From contig CANPXH010000004.1 in the NCBI GenBank assembly GCA_947585865.1, positions 1-64,000 on the forward strand: a stretch of 64,000 nucleotides of DNA, given 5' to 3'. Source of the stretch: an uncultured Clostridia bacterium. Lineage in GTDB: Bacteria; Bacillota; Clostridia; Lachnospirales; CAG-274. Below are positions 37,217 to 47,831 of this stretch, piece after piece (within the stretch, counting starts at the first letter, position 1; each line of letters starts with the position of its first letter). The notes under the pieces were generated by a model. It was given only the letters and a program-made list of their open reading frames with translations, had not been told where the DNA came from and made no database searches. The position numbers were made by a program, and so were the translations under genes.

Positions 37217-39517
37217 CTACATCACTCCTCTGTGAAAATGTCCGCCTGCCTTATCGGGCTCAGGCCGTGTGCTTTTATTTTCCGCCATGCTTATATACTC
37301 CCTTGCTGTTTTGAATGCGGTATCATGATCCTCCGTTGTGAATTCCATTCTCAAATATTTTGCACCTATATCCGTTATATCCCTTCCTCCGGCATACATA
37401 GGAAAAGGAGAAAGTATAAGTGCATAGCACTCGTCACAGTTTCTTATTATGGGAAGCTCTGCGCCGGTCCTGTCTTTAAGCATATAATTTCCCCTTTTGT
37501 GCCTGAGAGCACAAAATTTTTCTCTTCCCTTTTTTGCCTCATAAAGTCCTGCGGGGCATTGATTCGTAGTCATAAGAGGGAGCCTGCCGTATACCACAAC
37601 TTCGCTCCTGTCATCGGCAATATCTGTCAATTCGCTTTTACTCAGCTCCACGGAAAGGGTTACATAGGAATATATTTTTTTCAATACATCTCTCGACCTG
37701 CTGTTGAAAACATTGAGCGAATGATCTGCAACCGTCTTTTTATCCGTATTTATATTAACAAGGCTCCTTATCAAATAGCCGTCACAGTCGGTTTTTTCAA
37801 GCCTGTCGATATACTGCTGATATGTCCTTTCCCTTGCGATATGAGGCAGGGCAAAGTATATCTCGATACCCTTGCCGTGACACATGGGGATATATTTTTC
37901 ATCCCTCATTTCACAGTATATCCTCTTTACCCCCGCATCGATACAGGCTCTAAGCTGTTCCTCCGTGCGCACAAGAGCCGTGATCACAGGCTCTTTTGCC
38001 TTTATTACAGGGGGCATACTGTATTTTACTTTTATTTTTTCACGCCTGCCCTCACGCAATATTTTTTCTTCAAGCCTTGCGCAAAGCTCCCGCCTTGCGT
38101 TGTTGAGAACCGAAACGGGAAAATATACGCTGTCCGTATCTATATCCGTTATTTTGAATTTAAAAGGAGTATCCCCCGTTTTAGATATACGGGAGGCTGT
38201 CATTTCCGCCGTCATGGGTCGGCTTTGAGGTACCTGTCCTATACCGCCTGTCACCGTAATGCCTTCAGCCCTTAGCTCCAAAGGCTCGTTGGCCTTTGCC
38301 TTTATGCTTACATTTATTTCTCTTTGTCTTGTAAGTCTGTTATACGTCTTTTTGAGCCGATCGTTTAAGGTCTTGTCAAAAGAGCGGAACACTCTGTCGC
38401 CGACCGCCGTTTTTTCCCTGCACTCTATTTTTATGCTGCTGCCCTTTTGAGCGCCTTTGCCCAGATATGTTCCCCAGTGCTTGGAAGACCACACCTCTAT
38501 GCCGTCTCCCGGAACCGTATCCTCATAAAGCTCTATAATGCAGCAGTTCCTTTTACATTCTGTGACCCTGCCTATTTCAACGCCGCTGCTTTTGGGAGAA
38601 AGAGTGCTCATCATATCGCTTCCCGAAAAGCTGTCGTAATAGCCGTGGGATGAAGAACCGCCTCTGCTGAATACCTGCAAAAGCTCCTTTATATCCTCCT
38701 CGTCGGCACTGAGCCTGCCCTTATATGCCATATCCGTATATTTCCTGTAGGCAGATACTGCAGAATAGACGTATTCGGGAGTTTTCATCCTGCCCTCTAT
38801 CTTAAGGCTGTCAACGCCCGCTTCCGTTATTTTGTCAAGTATTTCCACAGTCTGTATATCCTTGGGCGAAAGGAGATGACCGCTGCTTATGAGCTTATTG
38901 TCTTTGTAGAGCCCATATTTCATCCTGCAGGGCTGAGCGCAGCGGCCTCTGTTGCCGCTCCTGCCTCCTATCACGCTTGAAAAAAGACAGCGGCCGCTTA
39001 CACATACGCACAATGCGCCGTGAACAAACACCTCTGTTTCCATATTGCCCTTACTGCGGCATATCTCTTTTACCTCGTCAAGACTGAGCTCCCTTGCCAG
39101 CACAGCTCTGTCGTATCCCATATCCTTCAAAAGCGCCGTTCCCTCATTGCTGTATACAGCCATCTGTGTGGATGCGCTTATTGCAATATTCGGGAAATGC
39201 TCTCTTATTATCGAAGCTGCGCCCGTATCCTGTACTATAAGCCCATATGCGCCCCATTCATACACCTTTGACACAAACTCCAGCACAGAGTTCATTTCAT
39301 TTTCCTTATACAATATATTAAGTGTAATAAACACCTTAACCCCTCTTAAACGGCAGATATCTATAATATCCTTGAGCTCGTTGTCGGAGGGGTTTGCAGC
39401 ATATTGACGGGCACTGAAGTCCTTGCCGCCTATATATATGGCGTCACAGCCGCCGTTCAATGCTGCCGTGACGCTTTCCATAGTGCTTGTGGGTGCTAAA
39501 ATTTCAGGCTTTTTCAT
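37217..39517 (-). CDS. Peptidase U32 family protein with long C-terminal region (DUF3656-like)
   Basis: KPEILAPTSTMESVTAALNGGCDAIYIGG, FVHGALCVCVSGRCLFSSVIGGRSGNRGRCAQPCRM, SLKIEGRMKTPEYV. Confidence 0.93.
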   Translation of the reverse strand: MKKPEILAPTSTMESVTAALNGGCDAIYIGGKDFSARQYAANPSDNELKDIIDICRLRGVKVFITLNILYKENEMNSVLEFVSKVYEWGAYGLIVQDTGAASIIREHFPNIAISASTQMAVYSNEGTALLKDMGYDRAVLARELSLDEVKEICRSKGNMETEVFVHGALCVCVSGRCLFSSVIGGRSGNRGRCAQPCRMKYGLYKDNKLISSGHLLSPKDIQTVEILDKITEAGVDSLKIEGRMKTPEYVYSAVSAYRKYTDMAYKGRLSADEEDIKELLQVFSRGGSSSHGYYDSFSGSDMMSTLSPKSSGVEIGRVTECKRNCCIIELYEDTVPGDGIEVWSSKHWGTYLGKGAQKGSSIKIECREKTAVGDRVFRSFDKTLNDRLKKTYNRLTRQREINVSIKAKANEPLELRAEGITVTGGIGQVPQSRPMTAEMTASRISKTGDTPFKFKITDIDTDSVYFPVSVLNNARRELCARLEEKILREGRREKIKVKYSMPPVIKAKEPVITALVRTEEQLRACIDAGVKRIYCEMRDEKYIPMCHGKGIEIYFALPHIARERTYQQYIDRLEKTDCDGYLIRSLVNINTDKKTVADHSLNVFNSRSRDVLKKIYSYVTLSVELSKSELTDIADDRSEVVVYGRLPLMTTNQCPAGLYEAKKGREKFCALRHKRGNYMLKDRTGAELPIIRNCDECYALILSPFPMYAGGRDITDIGAKYLRMEFTTEDHDTAFKTAREYISMAENKSTRPEPDKAGGHFHRGVM

Positions 39518-39529
39518 AGTGTCACCATG

Positions 39530-39580
39530 GTGTTCTGATGTTCTGATGTTCTGATGTTTTTTGTTTTGATGTTTTGTTGT
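39530..39580. repeat. Short tandem repeat TTCTGATG(T)
   Basis: TGTTCTGATGTTCTGATGTTCTGATGTTTTTTGTTTTGATGTTTTG. Confidence 0.8.
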
Positions 39581-39583
39581 GAT

Positions 39584-40510
39584 TTATCGTTTGCCAAGCT
39601 GTTCTTCCAATGCTTCCGCTCTTCTTGTAAGCTCCAGGTTTTCCGCCTTTATCTTTGCAAAGGCTGCCTTGAGCTGAGTTTCGTTGCTCATTTCAAGGCT
39701 CTTTTTATACACCTCGAACTGCTCCTGCAAAAGCTCATACTTGGCCTTGTAGTCGTTTCTCTCCGCCGTTATCTTATCCATAGCCTCGGCGGACTTCTGA
39801 GCGCCGCTTTCAAGACTTCTTATGGATGCGTTGGCGCTCTTAAGCTTTATTGCAAGCTCATCTCTTTCCTTATTTACGTTATTGAGCTTTATATTTCTGT
39901 CGGCAGATTTCTTGTTAAGCTCATTTAAGGCATTGTTCTTTTCGGCCAGCTTTTTGCTAAGGCTGTTGAGCTCCTGATTCTTGTCGGATATCTTGGCATT
40001 CAGATTTGTTATGTACTGTGACTTCTCCTCTATCCTGCCCATTGCTTCTTCCAATGAGGCCTTTATTTCTTCTTGCTTTTTTTCAAGAGCTTCTATTTTT
40101 TCTTCCTTATTTATAATATTTGTTTTAAGTCCGTCTACCTCGCCGCTCTTTGCTTCAAATTGCTCCAAAAGCAGATTGTAGTCATTTGTCTTTGAAGTAA
40201 GCCGATTTTTTATCTCTGTCATTTCCCTTGCCTGGACCATAAGCCTGTCGCCGTAGTCACGGCTTCCCTCGGGGATAGAAGCTGCCTTATTCTCCTTTTC
40301 CTTGAAAAGATCGTCTGCTATGTTAAGAGCCAATATTATAGGGAAGCTCTCATCGTACACTATGCTCGGCGTAGCTGCCCTTTTGAGCTCATTCAGCTTT
40401 GTATCTATATATCTTGCAACGGTTTGGATATAATCGGGACTGTCCTGACCCGCAAGCTTGTATATCCTGCCTCCTATTACGACCTCTACCTTGGATTTTC
40501 CGTTATCCAT
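39584..40510 (-). CDS. ZapA-like cell division protein fused to long coiled coil
   Basis: KVEVVIGGRIYKLAGQDSPDYIQTVARYIDTKLNELKRA...LALNIADDLFKEK followed by ~220 aa predicted coiled coil. Confidence 0.85.
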   Translation of the reverse strand: MDNGKSKVEVVIGGRIYKLAGQDSPDYIQTVARYIDTKLNELKRAATPSIVYDESFPIILALNIADDLFKEKENKAASIPEGSRDYGDRLMVQAREMTEIKNRLTSKTNDYNLLLEQFEAKSGEVDGLKTNIINKEEKIEALEKKQEEIKASLEEAMGRIEEKSQYITNLNAKISDKNQELNSLSKKLAEKNNALNELNKKSADRNIKLNNVNKERDELAIKLKSANASIRSLESGAQKSAEAMDKITAERNDYKAKYELLQEQFEVYKKSLEMSNETQLKAAFAKIKAENLELTRRAEALEEQLGKR

Positions 40511-40736
40511 TGTTATTCCTCCTGACTTATTTATATTTATGTATGCAATGCTCCGATTTTATCTATACATACATAATACCACATTTTTTACAAAATGTAT
40601 AACATATAACATTAATTTTTTTTTACAAAATATTAAAATAATATTAAATTTAACCAATTTTTATAGTTTTTTAATAAATTTCTCTTCCCTTTTTTGTTAT
40701 TTTGTTATAAAATATGATTAGGTATATATAACTATA

Positions 40737-40835
40737 GTCAATTATATTCGTACCATGCTTTCGCTGCGTACCATGACCGACACGGCTCATATGAGCCGAA
40801 TTTACACATCGGTCAAAGATAATCGATATATGGCA
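40737..40835. repeat. Structured repeat copy R3 (divergent, shortened interior)
   Basis: GTCAATTATATTCGTACCATGCTTTCGCTGCGTACC-ATGACCGAC aligns to R1/R2; closing stem TGACCGA/TCGGTCA; interior palindrome CGGCTCATATGAGCCG. Confidence 0.8.
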
Positions 40836-40869
40836 ACAAACAAAATATTCAAAGGAGGATATGGGGAAT

Positions 40870-41961
40870 ATGATTTCAAATCAGATTTTACAAAGTACCA
40901 TTGACGGACTGAAGAACATTACCAGAAGAGAGCTGTCTGTTGCAGAGCGTGAGGGCAAGATCGTGGCTACCACAGAAGATGCCATGGTGAACACCTCCAT
41001 AGACAACGCCGAAATATTCATAGCCAGCCCTGCGGAAAATCAGCTTGTGCAGGGATATCAGTATTTCAAGGTGTTCGACAACGGCTCCGCCGAGTACATT
41101 GTAATGATAAAAGGCGATGACGAGGAGACCTACAGGATCGGCAAAATGACCGCCTTCCAAATACAAAATCTTTTAGTCGCTTATAAGGAAAGATACGACA
41201 GAGACAACTTTATAAAGAATCTTTTGTTGGACAACCTTCTTCTTGTGGACATATATTCCAGAGCCAAGAAGCTCCATATAGAAAATTCCGTAAGAAGGAT
41301 CGTTTACCTTATAGAAATGGAAATAGACAAGGATCTGAATGTGGTGGAGATAGTAAGAAGCATATTCCCCACAAAGCAAAGAGACTTTGTGACAGCCGTT
41401 AACGAAAAGAGCATAATACTTGTAAAAGAGCTTAAGGAAAAAGACGGCAAGGAAGAAATAGAAGCTATTGCAAAGACCATATACGACACTCTTACGGCGG
41501 AAGCCATGACAAGCGTATATGTATCTATAGGTACGGTAGTGAGCGATCTTAAGAATGTTTCGCTTTCTTATAAGGAAGCTAAGCTTGCTCTTGAGGTAGG
41601 CAAGATATTCGAAGAGAGCAAAAATGTGGTGAACTATGAGCAGCTTGGCATAGGCAGGCTCATATATCAGCTTGACGGTTCACTTTGCAAAATGTTCGTA
41701 AACGAGGTGCTCCACGGTGTGTCTATGGATCAGTTCGACGACGAGACCCTTACCACAGTAAACAAGTTCTTTGAAAATAACCTTAACGTATCAGAGACAT
41801 CACGTCAGCTTTATATACACAGGAATACCCTTGTGTACAGACTGGACAAGCTCCAGAAGATGACGGGGCTCGATCTCAGGAACTTTGACGACGCCATTAT
41901 CTTCAAGATAATGCTCATGGTAAGCAAGTATCTCAACTACAGAGAAAGCTTCATATATTAA
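40870..41961 (+). CDS. PucR/CdaR-type helix-turn-helix regulator
   Basis: C-terminal VSETSRQLYIHRNTLVYRLDKLQKMTGLDLRNFDDAIIFKIMLM (PucR C-terminal HTH); AGGAGG upstream. Confidence 0.88.
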   Translation: MISNQILQSTIDGLKNITRRELSVAEREGKIVATTEDAMVNTSIDNAEIFIASPAENQLVQGYQYFKVFDNGSAEYIVMIKGDDEETYRIGKMTAFQIQNLLVAYKERYDRDNFIKNLLLDNLLLVDIYSRAKKLHIENSVRRIVYLIEMEIDKDLNVVEIVRSIFPTKQRDFVTAVNEKSIILVKELKEKDGKEEIEAIAKTIYDTLTAEAMTSVYVSIGTVVSDLKNVSLSYKEAKLALEVGKIFEESKNVVNYEQLGIGRLIYQLDGSLCKMFVNEVLHGVSMDQFDDETLTTVNKFFENNLNVSETSRQLYIHRNTLVYRLDKLQKMTGLDLRNFDDAIIFKIMLMVSKYLNYRESFIY

Positions 41962-42113
41962 AACATACTGCACGGCTCCTATGCTCACTTTAAAGCATAT
42001 CATATTGCCTGCACGGGAGCCTGACAAAACATACCTTCCGCCAACCTTCATTATCCTCCCTTATTCTTAAGGGAACGGTACATAGGCAGGGAAGAAGAAA
42101 GGAAGTATACCGA

Positions 42114-42821
42114 ATGATAGATATGGAAAATGTCACCAAAATATATGAAAACGGTGCCGTTGGCCTGAGAGACATGAACCTACATATAGATAAGGGAGAG
42201 TTCGTCTTTGTAGTCGGCTCCTCAGGCTCCGGAAAGTCTACCTTTATAAGGCTGCTGCTTAAAGAAACCGAGCCTACCAGCGGCAAGATAATAGTAGACG
42301 GCAAGAACATAACCACTCTTAAAAGACGTCAGATACCATATCTGAGAAGAAGGATAGGCGTAGTATTCCAGGACTACAGGCTCCTGCCTTCAAAGACAGT
42401 TTACGAAAACGTGGCCTTTGCAATGCAGGCGGTAGAGACCAGCCCCAGAATAATAAGGCGTAATGTGCCTCAGATATTGGCAATGGTAGGCTTGGGCAAG
42501 AAGGTAAAGGCTTATCCCAATCAGCTTTCGGGCGGCGAGCAGCAGAGAGTTGCTCTTGCAAGAGCTATTATAAACAGGCCTCCCATACTCTTGGCAGACG
42601 AGCCCACAGGTAATCTGGATCCGGATACCGCATGGGAGATAATGGAGCTTATACAGGAGATAAACAGAAACGGCACGACCGTTGTTATATCAACTCACGC
42701 CAAGGATATCGTGGATAAGATGCAAAAGCGTGTTGTTGCCATAAACAAGGGCGTTATTTTAAGAGATGTTGAAGGTGGTGGATACGACGATGAAACTACG
42801 AACTTGGAAATATTATATTAA
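42114..42821 (+). CDS. ftsE: Cell division ATP-binding protein FtsE
   Basis: [51 protein letters not shown]; followed by ftsX. Confidence 0.96.
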   Translation: MIDMENVTKIYENGAVGLRDMNLHIDKGEFVFVVGSSGSGKSTFIRLLLKETEPTSGKIIVDGKNITTLKRRQIPYLRRRIGVVFQDYRLLPSKTVYENVAFAMQAVETSPRIIRRNVPQILAMVGLGKKVKAYPNQLSGGEQQRVALARAIINRPPILLADEPTGNLDPDTAWEIMELIQEINRNGTTVVISTHAKDIVDKMQKRVVAINKGVILRDVEGGGYDDETTNLEILY

Positions 42822-44103
42822 TCAGGGTTTCAGAGGTATCTTCAAAAACGGACTTATGAGTCTTGCCTCAATAATAATAGTAAGCGCCTGTATATTTGTG
42901 GTAATACTTTCGCTTTGCATTATAGCCAATGTAGACAGTATACTTCAGCAGATAGAAGACAACATAGGCGTCACTCTTTACTTAGGGGATATGCCTACGG
43001 ATGAAGAGGCGCAAGAGCTTGTCGAAAGGATAAAGGCTTTGCCAAACGTAGCCACTGTGGAATACACCTCTGCGGAGGAGGCTTTGGATTCAGCCAAAAA
43101 TATGTGGGAAAGCGGACTCCTAGACGGACTTGAAAACGACAACCCCTTCCCGCGTTCTCTTGATATAAAGCTGACCGCCATAAGGTATCAGAAGGCATTT
43201 ATAGCACAGATGGAACAGCTTCAATGGGATTATGAGCAGGAGCTTCTTAAAAAGCACGCCAACGATCCTGTGACGGAAGCAACTACTCAAGCAACGACTC
43301 AGGCGGCTACTGCTCAGCCTGCTCAAGCGGCGACTCAGGCGGCTACTCAAGCAGCGACTCAGCCTGCCACTCAAAAAACAGCTATGCTTCCCTTTGAAAT
43401 AGAGGTACAGGCTGAGACTCAAGCGGCTCAGCCCGCAACTCAAGCGGCTGCTCAGCCGACCGCTCAAACAGCGACTCAGGCGACCACCGTTCAGACGGCT
43501 CCCGCCAAAGACGCACAGGCTCCCGCAGGCGTGGATCAGGCAGCCAATGCAAAGCCTACGCCTTCCATAAAGAGCGAAGCGGTCACAGAGGGCAGCACTA
43601 TAGACCATACTCCCAAGCCGGGAGATGCGGACTATGAATTCAAAGGCATAGAAAGCATAAGGCACGCTCAGGAAGTGACCGAGACCCTTATAACCATAGA
43701 TACCATATTCAAGGTAGTTGCAGTGGTGCTCATAGGCATACTTTGCATTGTTGCCGTAGGCATCATCACAAATACCATAAAGCTTACGGTATATGTAAGG
43801 AAAAATGAAATAAATATTATGAAATACGTAGGTGCTACAGACTGGTTCATAAGATGGCCTTTTATAATAGAAGGACTTATAATAGGGCTCATAGGTGCGG
43901 CAATACCTTCCGTGCTTTGTTTTTTGGGCTATTATAAGCTTTACAACTTCTTTACGTCTCAGTATTCGGCATTGAGGAGCATAATAGAGCTGAGGACAGT
44001 GGAGGATCTGTTCATTGTCATAATACCGCTGTCACTTGTAGTCGGTATGCTCATAGGCGCTATGGGTTCCATAAGCTCCATAAGAAAGCATCTTAACGTA
44101 TAA
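42790..44103 (+). CDS. ftsX: Cell division protein FtsX with Thr/Gln/Ala-rich extracellular insertion
   Basis: [72 protein letters not shown]; overlaps ftsE. Confidence 0.93.
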   Translation: MKLRTWKYYINQGFRGIFKNGLMSLASIIIVSACIFVVILSLCIIANVDSILQQIEDNIGVTLYLGDMPTDEEAQELVERIKALPNVATVEYTSAEEALDSAKNMWESGLLDGLENDNPFPRSLDIKLTAIRYQKAFIAQMEQLQWDYEQELLKKHANDPVTEATTQATTQAATAQPAQAATQAATQAATQPATQKTAMLPFEIEVQAETQAAQPATQAAAQPTAQTATQATTVQTAPAKDAQAPAGVDQAANAKPTPSIKSEAVTEGSTIDHTPKPGDADYEFKGIESIRHAQEVTETLITIDTIFKVVAVVLIGILCIVAVGIITNTIKLTVYVRKNEINIMKYVGATDWFIRWPFIIEGLIIGLIGAAIPSVLCFLGYYKLYNFFTSQYSALRSIIELRTVEDLFIVIIPLSLVVGMLIGAMGSISSIRKHLNV

Positions 44104-44139
44104 TTTACATAATTTTTATATAAAGCGAGTTGAATATAT

Positions 44140-45342
44140 ATGAATAAAAAAATATTGACAGTGCTCACATCTCTTGCTCTGTGTACCGCCGTAACGGTAC
44201 AAGGCGCCAGCGTAGGTGAACTCCAAAAAAAGAGTTCCTCATTTAAAAGCCAGATTAATCAGGCACAGCAAAATCTTAACACCACCAATGAGCAGAAGGA
44301 GACTGCCCAAAGTGAAATGAACAAGCTGGATACCGAGCTGGGACAGGTGCAGGCGGAGATACAGCAGCTCAATACAAAATTAAGCGAAACTCAGGCTCGT
44401 CTTGAAAAGAGTCAGAAAGAGCTTGAGGAAGCCACAAAGATAAAGGAAGAACAGCACGACACTCTTAAAAAGAGGATAAGAGTAATGTACGAGCACGGCA
44501 ACATCAGATATGTGGATGTGCTCTTAAGCGCCGAGGATTTCGGGGATTTTCTTACACGAGTGGAGTATACCAACAGGCTCATGGAATACGACAGCGATCT
44601 TCTTGCCAAGTATGAAAGAGCGGAAAAGATAATAAGCGAAAACGTGAAGAAAATAGAAGACGATAAAAAGAGCATAGAAGATATCAAAAAGCAGCAGCAG
44701 GTGAAGCAGGCCGAGTTGGATAAAAAGATCGCAGAGAAAAATGCCGCAGTAAAGCAGCTTGACGCCAATGCGGCTACATATGAAGCTCAGATAGCCGAGC
44801 TGAAGCAGCAAGACGCCAATGTCCAAAGCCTTATACAAAAGGCTCAGGCAGAGGCGGCGGCAGCGGCGGCAGCCAATGCGGCAGCCGGTGAGGCAGTTGC
44901 GGCCTCAAGAGGTTCTTCAAGCAACAGAGTATATAACACAGACGGCAAGAAATATCAGTATCCCATACCTGCATATAACGGATATACACCTAATTCCGGC
45001 TACGGCTACAGAGGCAGCCCTATAAGCGGCAAGCAGGAATTCCATACCGGACTTGACCTGAAGGCGACACTTAATACCGACGTTATCGCTGCCGAAAGCG
45101 GCACGGTCATATATGCCGGCTGGAGAGGCGGCTACGGCAAATGTATAATTATCGACCACGGCGGCGGATATTCCACTCTTTATGCCCATAACAATGTGCT
45201 TAAGGTAAGCGTTGGTCAGCAGGTATCAAGAGGCCAGGTCATAGCAGGTGCAGGTACCACGGGCTACTCCACAGGTGTTCACTCTCATTTTGAAGTAAGG
45301 ATAAACGGTGCTCACACCAATCCTACAGGCTATATTTATTAA
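44140..45342 (+). CDS. Secreted coiled-coil + M23 metallopeptidase (EnvC/PcsB-like)
   Basis: Signal peptide, coiled coil, [63 protein letters not shown]. Confidence 0.94.
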   Translation: MNKKILTVLTSLALCTAVTVQGASVGELQKKSSSFKSQINQAQQNLNTTNEQKETAQSEMNKLDTELGQVQAEIQQLNTKLSETQARLEKSQKELEEATKIKEEQHDTLKKRIRVMYEHGNIRYVDVLLSAEDFGDFLTRVEYTNRLMEYDSDLLAKYERAEKIISENVKKIEDDKKSIEDIKKQQQVKQAELDKKIAEKNAAVKQLDANAATYEAQIAELKQQDANVQSLIQKAQAEAAAAAAANAAAGEAVAASRGSSSNRVYNTDGKKYQYPIPAYNGYTPNSGYGYRGSPISGKQEFHTGLDLKATLNTDVIAAESGTVIYAGWRGGYGKCIIIDHGGGYSTLYAHNNVLKVSVGQQVSRGQVIAGAGTTGYSTGVHSHFEVRINGAHTNPTGYIY

Positions 45343-45360
45343 AGTAAAAGGGTGAAGGAT

Positions 45361-47601
45361 ATGAAGAACAAAATGGTTCTTGGTATACTTATTGTTTATT
45401 TTATAATACTGGCAGTTGTACTTTGTTTACAGGTATTCAGCAAAAATAACGGCGTGGTGTCCGCTCCCCCCAGTTCGGATGACGTGGCTGTGGAGGACAG
45501 GCTGGACAGAGCGGTTGTGCTTTATAAGGAGAGCCCCGTTATAATGGCAAATAAGGAGCAAATGCTCATAGACAACAGCAACGCTTCCTTTGTTCCCCTT
45601 ATAGAAAATCAGGTGGCCTATGCTCCCCTTTCATTTTTTAAGTCAGCCTACGGCGCAAGCATTACCGCCGATATGAACGAGGTGAGCGCAGCCATAAGGC
45701 TCAACAACGAGGCCCTTGTCGTAAATAAGGAAAAAGCCGACCTTGTAAGCAATTCCTCGGAAAAAGACATAGAATACAACAACAGGATATTCAAAAGAAG
45801 AAATACCATATATATACCTCTTCAGCTCTTTGCGGAAGCCTTTGACAAGGAGATACACTATTACGGCGATCTTGTTGTGATATCCGAGGATAAGCAGGCG
45901 TTCACTCAGGAGGAAAGCGCAGACTTTATAAACAGCCTTAAGGCACAGGTAAACAGCCTGCCCTATGTTGCAAACGAAAGCAATCTTAAGGGCATCACAG
46001 ACGCCATGGGCAAAAACGGGCTGTTAAAGCGTGTCGGCACGGTTGTGGGCAGCGGCGACCGGCAGGATGAAAATTCTGTAGTCAAGCTTATAACCAACAA
46101 GAAAAGCGATGTTATACAAAGCGACGAACAATATATATACTACGGCAGAGGCAGCAGCATATACATCATAGACCATATATCAAACACCGCCGCAGGCAGA
46201 ATAGATATAGATGACGGCTTTTCCGTTTCAAAGCTGTATCTCTTGGGCAACACCCTTGTGGCGGCAGGCTGCAAAAGCGATGAAGGCACATCCGCCGAAG
46301 CAGCTACGGAAACGACTTCAAGCGCTCAGCCGACCTCAGAAGGCGCTGCCGAGAATGTGCGCAGCAATTGCGACAGCGCTGCCGCTTATGTCTACGATAT
46401 AACCAACAGATCCAATGCCGTAATGAAAAGGGAATTTTCGGTGGATGGAGATTATATCAACTCCGTAAAGCATGGAGATTATATATATATACTTTCTCAG
46501 CTCTCGGTATTCGACTCTCAGGCAGGCGGACATTTCTATCCGCCTTCATACAGAGACTATCCGCCCGAGGGTGTGGATTCCTTCCTGACATTTGTGGATG
46601 TACAGTATTTCCCCGAGGCGGGAAGCGACGACTACACCGTACTTTCGGCGCTTAACATAGCGGATACCACAGTGCCTGCCAACGTTAAGGCATATCTATG
46701 CGGCGGAGAAAATGTATATCTTTCGGAAAACAATCTGTATATTGCCAAAACAAGATATACAGGCTTTGAAATGAACGACAATGAAGAAAATACATTTATA
46801 TACAGAATAGGTCTGTCAAACGGAAATATTGCGCTTAACGGAAAAGGCAATGTAAAAGGCTATGTGCTGGACAGGCATTCCATGAACGAAAATGCAGGAT
46901 ATTTCAGCATAGCCACCGAGTATAAAGAAAAAGGCACAAACAAAAATATAACCAACATATATATACTCAACAACAATATGGAGCTCTGCGGCGAAGCCAA
47001 CAGAGTGGCAAACAATGCCCAAGTGGGATCCGCCATATTCACCGACGATATGATATTCCTTATTCCCGAGGAACAAGGACAGGCTATGTATCTCATAGAC
47101 AGTTCAAATCCCACAAACCCCGCAGGCTACGGCGTGCTCAAGCTTTCAACGGGAAATATACTTATATATCCCTATGACGAAAGCCATATACTGACTATAG
47201 ACAACGGCGACAACGTGCTCAAAGCAAGCGCCTACAGCATAGAGGGAAGAGATAACACCGTAAGGCTGTACAGCGAGGAGCTGGGAAAAGACAATATCGT
47301 TACATCCCTTTTTGACAATTCGGATTTCTTTACATTCGACCGTGAAAGAAATATGTTTATGCTGCCCGTTACCATTACGGACAAGGAAAGCGGCAATGTT
47401 ACCTTTGACGGAAGCTATATATATGAGCTCAATCTTGATGACGGCTTTAAGAGAATAGGCACCGTGGATAAAAACGGCGATGAGGACACAGCCCTTCAGT
47501 ATTGCAAGCTCAACGGCTATTTCTACTGCTTCGGCAAGGATAATGTGAGCGCAGTAAATATAAACGATATAGAAAGCGTTACGGAAATTGAATTGAGGTA
47601 A
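45361..47601 (+). CDS. Membrane-anchored protein: copper amine oxidase N-like domain + beta-propeller domain
   Basis: N-terminal TM, stalk-like domain (VPLIENQVAYAPLSFFKSAYG...IYIPLQLFAEAFDKEIHYYGDLVVIS), long repeat-rich beta C-terminal region. Confidence 0.75.
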   Translation: MKNKMVLGILIVYFIILAVVLCLQVFSKNNGVVSAPPSSDDVAVEDRLDRAVVLYKESPVIMANKEQMLIDNSNASFVPLIENQVAYAPLSFFKSAYGASITADMNEVSAAIRLNNEALVVNKEKADLVSNSSEKDIEYNNRIFKRRNTIYIPLQLFAEAFDKEIHYYGDLVVISEDKQAFTQEESADFINSLKAQVNSLPYVANESNLKGITDAMGKNGLLKRVGTVVGSGDRQDENSVVKLITNKKSDVIQSDEQYIYYGRGSSIYIIDHISNTAAGRIDIDDGFSVSKLYLLGNTLVAAGCKSDEGTSAEAATETTSSAQPTSEGAAENVRSNCDSAAAYVYDITNRSNAVMKREFSVDGDYINSVKHGDYIYILSQLSVFDSQAGGHFYPPSYRDYPPEGVDSFLTFVDVQYFPEAGSDDYTVLSALNIADTTVPANVKAYLCGGENVYLSENNLYIAKTRYTGFEMNDNEENTFIYRIGLSNGNIALNGKGNVKGYVLDRHSMNENAGYFSIATEYKEKGTNKNITNIYILNNNMELCGEANRVANNAQVGSAIFTDDMIFLIPEEQGQAMYLIDSSNPTNPAGYGVLKLSTGNILIYPYDESHILTIDNGDNVLKASAYSIEGRDNTVRLYSEELGKDNIVTSLFDNSDFFTFDRERNMFMLPVTITDKESGNVTFDGSYIYELNLDDGFKRIGTVDKNGDEDTALQYCKLNGYFYCFGKDNVSAVNINDIESVTEIELR

Positions 47602-47609
47602 ATAAAAAA

Positions 47610-47789
47610 ATGGCAGCCCTTCTTTTCATAATAATGATACTGTTTTTTATAATACTGATAATCGGTTCGTTGCTTATATCAGCGGCTTTCGGCAGATCGG
47701 GCTTTGCTGTTTTGATCGTTTTGATATGGAGCCTTATCATAGGAGGTATATTTACATCTGTCTTCATGTGGATCGCATCTAATTTATAA
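47610..47789 (+). CDS. Small membrane protein, 59 aa (not in ORF track)
   Basis: Manual translation MAALLFIIMILFFILIIGSLLISAAFGRSGFAVLIVLIWSLIIGGIFTSVFMWIASNL; GAGGT upstream; two hydrophobic segments; terminator downstream. Confidence 0.7.
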   Translation: MAALLFIIMILFFIILIIGSLLISAAFGRSGFAVLIVLIWSLIIGGIFTSVFMWIASNL

Positions 47790-47831
47790 GTGTATGCTTT
47801 AATTATGAAGCGAGGCTTTATTTACCGTTTA

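Noticed and set aside
39530-39580. TTCTGATG tandem repeat between the ZapA-like and U32 genes
   Set aside because: Only about three units; could affect spacing upstream of U32 but no structural or regulatory motif supports more than a simple slippage tract.
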